Positions 1 to 5,829 of a stretch of DNA of 5,829 bases are shown here, in pieces. Position 1 is the stretch's first letter, and each line of letters begins with the position of its first letter. The position numbers were made by a program, and so were the translations under genes. The notes under the pieces are model-generated. The model made no database searches. It was not told where the DNA came from and saw only the letters and a list, made by a program, of their open reading frames with translations. Source of the DNA: an uncultured Actinomycetes bacterium (lineage in GTDB: Bacteria; Actinomycetota; Thermoleophilia; Gaiellales; F1-60-MAGs149); assembly GCA_903847495.1 (NCBI GenBank), contig CAINDT010000170.1:1-5829 (forward strand). Direction: 5' to 3'.

Positions 1-1
1 C

Positions 2-469
2 GTCATGGAGGAGGAGCTCGACCCGATCGTTCGCGCCGAGCGCGAGCGTGACGAGCACCTCGACCAGCTCCGCCGCCTGGCCGCCGAGTTCGACAACTAC
101 AAGAAGCGCATGGCGCGCGAGCACGAGGAATTGCGCATTCGCGCGGCCGAGCGCCTGCTGAGCGATCTCCTACCCGTCTTCGACGATCTCGAACGGGCGC
201 TCGCTGCGTTCGAGACTGCCGAGAAGGAGGCGATCGCCGATGGCGTGGCGCTCGTCCACCGCGCGCTCTGGACGCTGCTCGAGCGCGAGGGCGTGGCGGA
301 GCTGGACCCCAAGGGCGACCTGTTCGATCCGCATCGCCACGAGGCGCTGCTGTCCCAGCCGGCCGACGCGCCGGAGGGCACCATCCTCGAGGTCATCCAG
401 AAAGGCTTCCTGCTCGGCGATCGCGTGCTGCGACCGGCGCGCGTGGTCGTGGCCGGAGGTGCGTCCTGA
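2..469 (+). CDS. grpE: GrpE, nucleotide-exchange factor of DnaK (5' end probably cut by the window)
   Basis: GrpE is the cytoplasmic dimeric factor that releases ADP from DnaK and so drives its substrate cycle. Numbering from the ATG at 5, residues 10-50 form a charged heptad-like helix containing the AEFDNYKKR segment (27-35), typical of the GrpE long dimerisation helix. Residues 107-149 match the family's C-terminal signature: FDPHRHEAL, then PEGTILEVIQKGF, then LLGDRVLRPARVVVA, which forms the beta domain that contacts DnaK. From the ATG the protein is 154 aa, against roughly 180-200 aa for most GrpEs, and the frame is still open at the window edge. The true start may therefore lie upstream, with the usual variable acidic N-terminal tail missing here; the ATG at 5 is a possible but unproven start. 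The stop (467-469) overlaps the proposed start of the next gene. The family call is very secure; only the N-terminus is uncertain. Confidence 0.95.
   Translation, partial: VMEEELDPIVRAERERDEHLDQLRRLAAEFDNYKKRMAREHEELRIRAAERLLSDLLPVFDDLERALAAFETAEKEAIADGVALVHRALWTLLEREGVAELDPKGDLFDPHRHEALLSQPADAPEGTILEVIQKGFLLGDRVLRPARVVVAGGAS
455..460 (+). promoter_or_regulatory. Ribosome binding site supporting a CTG start at 466
   Basis: GGAGGT, a strong Shine-Dalgarno sequence inside the last grpE codons, lies 5 bases before CTG at 466. No ATG, GTG or TTG in the downstream gene's frame lies at comparable spacing. The first conventional start in that frame is GTG at 532, which has no comparable purine-rich site before it. 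This element decides the start choice for the next gene. Confidence 0.6.
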
Positions 470-960
470 GCGAGCCCGCCGCCACCTTCGAGGCCGCCCC
501 GCTGGGCGGCTCCGAGACGTTCGCCACCGTCGTGTTCTGGGGCGTCGTCCTGCTGGCTTGGGTCGGCAGCGGCGTGGGTGCCTCGCGCGGCGATGGCCTC
601 CAGGCCGTCGTGATGCTGCTCGTCGCGCTGCTGCTCGGCGGCCTCGCGCTGTGGCTCCGCTACACGCAGCCACTGCGCTACCGCGTGGAGCACGATGGTC
701 TCGTGATCGAGCGTCGCATCGGGTCCACACGGATCCCCGGCGCGATCGAGCGCTACACCGGCAAGGCCACGCTCGGCCTGCGCCTGGGCTCTGGCGGCGT
801 CTACGGCTATCGCGGACGGTTTCGCCTCAGCGCGGGTGGTTGGGCCCATGCTTTCGTCACCGACGTGAAGCGCACCTCGCTGATCACCGTCGGCGGTCGC
901 AGCGTCGTCCTCTCGCCGGTCGATCCGGCCGCGCTCGTGCAGGAGGTGGCGCATGCGTGA
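466..960 (+). CDS. Two-helix membrane protein with a bacterial PH-like domain
   Basis: Uncharacterised small membrane protein, 164 aa if it begins at CTG 466, or 142 aa from GTG 532. I prefer CTG: a GGAGGT site sits 5 bases upstream, the start overlaps the grpE stop, and the extra N-terminus (SEPAATFEAAP) reads like a normal cytoplasmic leader. Numbering from CTG, hydrophobic helices lie at about 19-38 and 45-64, with a short hydrophilic turn (SRGDG) between them. The remainder (about 69-160) is soluble and beta-rich, starting YRVEHDGLVIERRIG, then RIPGAIERY. This resembles the bacterial PH domain family bPH_5, in which a strand pair is followed by a conserved 'rIP..I' element; the call rests on pattern, not a search. 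Helix layout suggests both termini are cytosolic (inferred). Its position between grpE and dnaJ, overlapping both, implies co-expression with the DnaK system; its function is unknown. Confidence 0.75.
   Translation: MSEPAATFEAAPLGGSETFATVVFWGVVLLAWVGSGVGASRGDGLQAVVMLLVALLLGGLALWLRYTQPLRYRVEHDGLVIERRIGSTRIPGAIERYTGKATLGLRLGSGGVYGYRGRFRLSAGGWAHAFVTDVKRTSLITVGGRSVVLSPVDPAALVQEVAHA
941..947 (+). promoter_or_regulatory. Ribosome binding site of dnaJ
   Basis: AGGAGGT lies 5 bases before the dnaJ ATG at 953, inside the last codons of the preceding membrane protein gene. It is a near-perfect Shine-Dalgarno sequence and fixes the dnaJ start. The 8-base overlap between the two genes (953-960) makes translational coupling likely. 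Confidence 0.8.
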
Positions 961-2056
961 CCTCTACGAGGTGCTCGGCGTCGCCCGCAGTGCCAGTGAC
1001 GATGAGATCAAGAAGGCGTATCGCAAGCTCGCGCGCCAACATCACCCCGACGCAAACCCCGACGATCCGAAGGCCGAGGAGCGCTTCAAGGAGATCTCGG
1101 CGGCGTACGACACGCTGTCCGACCCCGACAAGCGCAAGGCCTACGACCAGTTCGGCGCGTCCGGCGGCATGGGTGCGCAGGGCGGCTTCGACCCCAGCGC
1201 GTTCAGCGACTTTGCCCAGGAGCGCGGCTTCGATATCTCCGACCTGTTCGGCGATCTCTTCGGACGTCGGCGCGGGGGTGGGGGCGGCGGTCGTGGACGC
1301 CCGCAGCCGCGCCGCGGCGTCGACCTCGAGACGCGCGTGACGCTGTCGTTCGACGACGCGCTGCGCGGCGCCCGCGTGACCGTGCCCGTCGACAAGGACG
1401 TCAACTGCGCCGACTGCAGCGGCACCGGCGCCGCTACGGGTACCTCGCGCAGCACCTGCCCCGACTGCGGCGGTTCGGGCGAGCGCCAGGTCAACCAGGG
1501 CTTCTTCGCGATCAGCGAGCCGTGCTTTCGCTGTGGCGGTCAGGGCACGATCGTCGAGACGCCGTGCAGCACCTGCCGCGGTACCGGTAAGACGCGCCGC
1601 ACCAAGCGCTACACCGTCAAGATTCCGGCCGGTATCGCCGACGGCGCGCGGATTCGCGTGCCGGGCAAAGGCCTCGACGGCGAGTTCGGTGGGCCGCCCG
1701 GCGACCTGTGGGTCGTCGTGCAGGTTCTGCCGTCCGAGCGCTTCCAGCGTCGCGGCAAGGACGTGATCATCGATGTGCCCGTCACGTTCCCCGAAGCCGC
1801 CCTCGGCGCCGAGATCGACGTGCCCACGCCGCTCGGCGACAAGGTGCGCGTGAAGGTCCCGGCTGGCTCGACCGACGGCAAGATGCTGCGCGTCCGCGGC
1901 ATGGGTTCGCCGTCCGAGAAGGGCGACGCGGGCTCGCTGCTCGTGCGCCTCAAGCTGATCGTCCCGGACTCGCTGTCGACGCAGCAGACCGAGGCGCTCG
2001 AGAAGTTCGCCGCGCTCGACGGCGGCAAGGATCCTCGTGCGGAGCTGTTCGCATGA
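953..2056 (+). CDS. dnaJ: DnaJ (Hsp40), type I J-domain co-chaperone
   Basis: DnaJ binds unfolded proteins, delivers them to DnaK and stimulates DnaK ATPase activity in the cytoplasm. All parts of a class I DnaJ are present in 367 aa. The J domain covers about 1-68, with the catalytic HPD tripeptide at 31-33 and the helix IV segment KRKAYDQFG. A Gly/Phe region (about 70-115) carries the DISDLFGDLFG element and then a six-glycine run flanked by arginines. The zinc domain has four intact CxxCxGxG repeats: CADCSGTG (152-159), CPDCGGSG (169-176), CFRCGGQG (191-198) and CSTCRGTG (205-212). The C-terminal peptide-binding domains follow (KIPAGIADGARIRVPGKG, later VKVPAGSTDGKMLRVRGMG). The ATG has a near-perfect ribosome site and overlaps the preceding gene by 8 bases; the stop overlaps the hspR start. 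Actinobacteria often have a second dnaJ, so numbering as dnaJ1 or dnaJ2 cannot be settled; linkage to grpE and hspR favours the operonic copy. Confidence 0.97.
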   Translation: MRDLYEVLGVARSASDDEIKKAYRKLARQHHPDANPDDPKAEERFKEISAAYDTLSDPDKRKAYDQFGASGGMGAQGGFDPSAFSDFAQERGFDISDLFGDLFGRRRGGGGGGRGRPQPRRGVDLETRVTLSFDDALRGARVTVPVDKDVNCADCSGTGAATGTSRSTCPDCGGSGERQVNQGFFAISEPCFRCGGQGTIVETPCSTCRGTGKTRRTKRYTVKIPAGIADGARIRVPGKGLDGEFGGPPGDLWVVVQVLPSERFQRRGKDVIIDVPVTFPEAALGAEIDVPTPLGDKVRVKVPAGSTDGKMLRVRGMGSPSEKGDAGSLLVRLKLIVPDSLSTQQTEALEKFAALDGGKDPRAELFA

Positions 2057-2460
2057 ACGAGGACACCCCCAAGTACATGATCGGCGTCGCCGCCGAGCTC
2101 GTCGGGATGCATCCGCAGACGCTGCGGCTGTACGAAACCCGCGGGCTCGTCCGGCCCCGCCGCACCTCCGGCGGTACCCGCCTGTATTCCGACGCCGAGC
2201 TGGCGCGCCTGCGCCGCATCACCGAGCTCGCCTCGGGGCTCGGGCTGTCGCTGCAGGGCGTCGAGCATGTTCTGCGTCTCGAGGATCGTGTCGCCCAGCT
2301 CGAGCGCCAGATCGAAGATCTCGGCGCCGCCCTCGACGAGGCGGCCCGCGTCATGCAGGCCGAGGTCGAGAGCGTCCACCGCTCGTACAAGCACGAGATC
2401 GTGCCGTACCAGGCGCCGCCCGGCGCGGAGATCGTCATCCGCCGTCGCCGGCTCCACTAG
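2053..2460 (+). CDS. hspR: HspR, MerR-family heat-shock repressor
   Basis: HspR is the DNA-binding repressor of actinobacterial dnaK operons and often of clpB; in Streptomyces, DnaK acts as its co-repressor. The 135-aa protein begins with a winged helix-turn-helix of MerR type: MIGVAAELVGMHPQTLRLYE (9-28), then GLVRPRRTSGGTRLYS (31-46), whose TSGG.R.YS wing is characteristic of HspR. Residues 47-78 continue the DNA-binding domain. Residues about 80-115 are a charged coiled-coil helix (RLEDRVAQLERQIEDLGAAL) suited to dimerisation, and the protein ends in a basic tail (IRRRRLH). There is no cysteine metal site of the kind found in metal-sensing MerR proteins. I chose ATG 2053 because it overlaps the dnaJ stop (ATGA) and gives the expected family length; GGAG at 2041-2044 is a modest ribosome site. 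It probably controls this operon through an operator upstream of the window. Confidence 0.93.
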   Translation: MNEDTPKYMIGVAAELVGMHPQTLRLYETRGLVRPRRTSGGTRLYSDAELARLRRITELASGLGLSLQGVEHVLRLEDRVAQLERQIEDLGAALDEAARVMQAEVESVHRSYKHEIVPYQAPPGAEIVIRRRRLH

Positions 2461-2503
2461 CCGTCTTTCCACATCCCCATCACCCCATCAGAAGAGAATC
2501 ACC
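2461..2503 (+). promoter_or_regulatory. hspR-clpB intergenic leader, C-rich and nearly G-free
   Basis: This 43-base gap is the only sizeable non-coding stretch in the window. From 2464 to 2490 there are 27 bases without a single G, about half of them C, which is very unlike the surrounding G+C-rich coding DNA. A purine patch GAAGAG (2491-2496) lies 7 bases before the clpB ATG and probably serves as its weak ribosome site. I see no HAIR operator, convincing -35/-10 pair, CIRCE element or hairpin. The likely role is an unstructured translation leader; a Rho-loading segment or weak internal promoter is possible but unproved. Confidence 0.45.
2475..2490 (+). repeat. Perfect tandem repeat, 2 x CCCCATCA
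   Basis: Two exact head-to-tail copies of the 8-mer CCCCATCA occupy 2475-2482 and 2483-2490, directly before the purine patch of the clpB ribosome site. A shorter echo, ATCACC, occurs at 2480-2485 and again at 2498-2503 immediately before the ATG. The repeat is non-coding; its role is unknown. Confidence 0.9.
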
Positions 2504-5104
<2,601 letters not shown>

Positions 5105-5106
5105 CC

Positions 5107-5829
5107 GTGAGCATCTTCCGCCGCTCTGCCACCACGCCCGACGACGAGCCCGAATCCGGACTCGACGACGAGAGCGGCGACACCAGCGAGGAGCAGGGGC
5201 CGCTCGGTCCGACCGGCCGGCCCCTGCACCCCGTTGGGGCCTACTTCGAGGCGGCGTTTCGTCGCTTCGGCATCAACATCCTCGGCTACTCGCTCTACAC
5301 GGTGATCTGCGGACTCCTGCCCGTCGGGGCGGCGTTGATCGTCAGCGCGGCAGCCCTGCCTGAGTGGCTCGGCCTGTTCGTGTTCTTCCTCGGCTTCTCG
5401 CTCGGCAACGTGCTGCTGATCGCCCTGACGACATCGCTCGTCTCGGGCGGTGGTCGCGATCGACTCGGATCCATCCTGATCGCGTGCGGTGCGACGGGCG
5501 TGCTCGGTGCGGTCCTCGCGACGCTCCATCCGATCTTCGCGATCATCCTCTACCCGTTGATCGTGTTCCCGCCGATCGTGGTCGCCTCCGGCGATGCGGA
5601 GGGTCTGCGGGCGCTTCCTGCCGGCTGGAAGATCGCCGCGGTCTGGTTCAAGCGCACGTATGCCTGCCTGCTCGGAATCTTCATCGTTACGGCGGCCGTC
5701 TGGTTCGGCTTCACGATCTTCCTCTCGCCGCTGCAGGACGACCTGCAGAAGCAGATCGCCTTCGCCGTCACGACGTACTTCGTCTGGCCGATCTCCGCGC
5801 TCGTCTTCCGCAACCTCTACGGCGACGTC
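5107..5829 (+). CDS. Unrecognised polytopic membrane protein (3' end outside the window)
   Basis: An open frame of 241 codons runs without a stop from GTG 5107 to the last base, so the gene is truncated by the window. It starts 2 bases after the clpB stop and has no strong ribosome site, which fits translation coupled to clpB. Residues 1-45 are hydrophilic: a short basic start (SIFRRS), then a strongly acidic, low-complexity stretch at 11-30 with 10 Asp/Glu residues, then a Gly/Pro linker. Membrane helices follow at about 57-84, 88-112, 120-160 (probably two, broken by HP and PP) and 184-206, with another possible at 217-235. The loop at 161-182 (GDAEGLRALPAGWKIAAVWF) is amphipathic. I see no catalytic or transport motif and cannot name a family. 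Reality of the gene rests on the long open frame, hydrophobic periodicity and G/C-rich third positions matching its neighbours. Confidence 0.8.
   Translation, partial: MSIFRRSATTPDDEPESGLDDESGDTSEEQGPLGPTGRPLHPVGAYFEAAFRRFGINILGYSLYTVICGLLPVGAALIVSAAALPEWLGLFVFFLGFSLGNVLLIALTTSLVSGGGRDRLGSILIACGATGVLGAVLATLHPIFAIILYPLIVFPPIVVASGDAEGLRALPAGWKIAAVWFKRTYACLLGIFIVTAAVWFGFTIFLSPLQDDLQKQIAFAVTTYFVWPISALVFRNLYGDV
5194..5226 (+). other. GC-rich inverted repeat inside the 5' part of the membrane gene
   Basis: CAGGGGCCG (5194-5202) is exactly reverse-complementary to CGGCCCCTG (5218-5226), giving a possible 9-bp stem with a 15-base loop. The loop itself contains complementary CGGTC and GACCG halves. 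A second small hairpin, CCCC-GTT-GGGG, follows at 5229-5239. No T-run follows, so it is not a standard intrinsic terminator. It lies in coding sequence for the acidic N-terminal tail and linker, about 90 bases into the gene, and may be chance in such G+C-rich DNA. Confidence 0.4.

Noticed and set aside
1274..1290. G-run cluster (GGGGG-T-GGGGG-C-GG-C-GG) that could form a G-quadruplex in dnaJ.
   Set aside because: It encodes the six-glycine run of the Gly-rich linker, so codon use explains it. Only two runs have three or more Gs, making a stable quadruplex doubtful.
240..1340. 366-codon + strand frame running across grpE, the membrane gene and dnaJ.
   Set aside because: It is out of frame with three well-supported genes, is Arg/Ala-rich, and has no motif; it is typical shadow coding in high-G+C DNA.
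1708..2052. Upstream in-frame extension of hspR into dnaJ.
   Set aside because: It would add 115 Arg-rich residues before a MerR-type domain that normally lies at the N-terminus; ATG 2053 overlapping the dnaJ stop is the natural start.
1609..2472. Long - strand frame opposite the dnaJ 3' end and hspR.
   Set aside because: It overlaps two confirmed genes and reads as their antisense, with no independent start signal or family match.
2267..2503. Upstream extension of clpB into hspR by 79 codons.
   Set aside because: The extension is Arg/Ser-rich, out of frame with hspR, and unlike any ClpB N-terminus; ATG 2504 gives the normal family start behind a ribosome-site-like purine patch.
2461..2503. 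Possible HAIR or CIRCE operator before clpB.
   Set aside because: No CTTGAGT or ACTCAAG half site and no inverted repeat of the CIRCE type can be found in the 43 bases.

Overview
The window is a stretch of a bacterial heat-shock chaperone operon, read entirely on the + strand, with very high G+C and strongly G/C-biased third codon positions. The order grpE - (small membrane protein) - dnaJ - hspR - clpB - (multi-pass membrane protein), and especially the MerR-type repressor HspR behind dnaJ, points to an actinobacterium. A deep-branching class such as Thermoleophilia is possible, but that placement is an impression from gene order and sequence style, not something proved here. By analogy with known HspR operons, dnaK probably lies just before the window.

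Layout. 2-469: 3' part of grpE, or nearly all of it. 466-960: a two-helix membrane protein with a bacterial PH-like domain, probably started at a rare CTG codon that overlaps the grpE stop. 953-2056: complete dnaJ with J domain, G/F region, four zinc-binding repeats and C-terminal substrate-binding domains. 2053-2460: hspR, whose ATG overlaps the dnaJ stop. 2461-2503: the only real gap, 43 bases, C-rich and nearly G-free, with a perfect 8-bp tandem repeat. 2504-5104: complete clpB (866 aa). 5107-5829: the start of an unrecognised polytopic membrane protein, open at the window edge. There is no gene-free stretch above 43 bases, and I see no RNA gene, CRISPR array, mobile element or clear promoter.

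How they fit together. GrpE and DnaJ are the nucleotide-exchange factor and J-domain co-chaperone of DnaK. ClpB is the disaggregase that works with the DnaK system. HspR represses such operons and, in studied actinobacteria, uses DnaK as co-repressor. Overlapping or 2-base junctions at four of the five gene boundaries suggest one transcript with translational coupling. No full HspR operator (HAIR, CTTGAGT-N7-ACTCAAG) is visible, so control is presumably exerted upstream of the window.

The machinery is well known, so I do not claim an undescribed system. The less ordinary parts are the membrane PH-domain protein between grpE and dnaJ with its inferred CTG start, the membrane protein attached behind clpB, and the unusual hspR-clpB leader.
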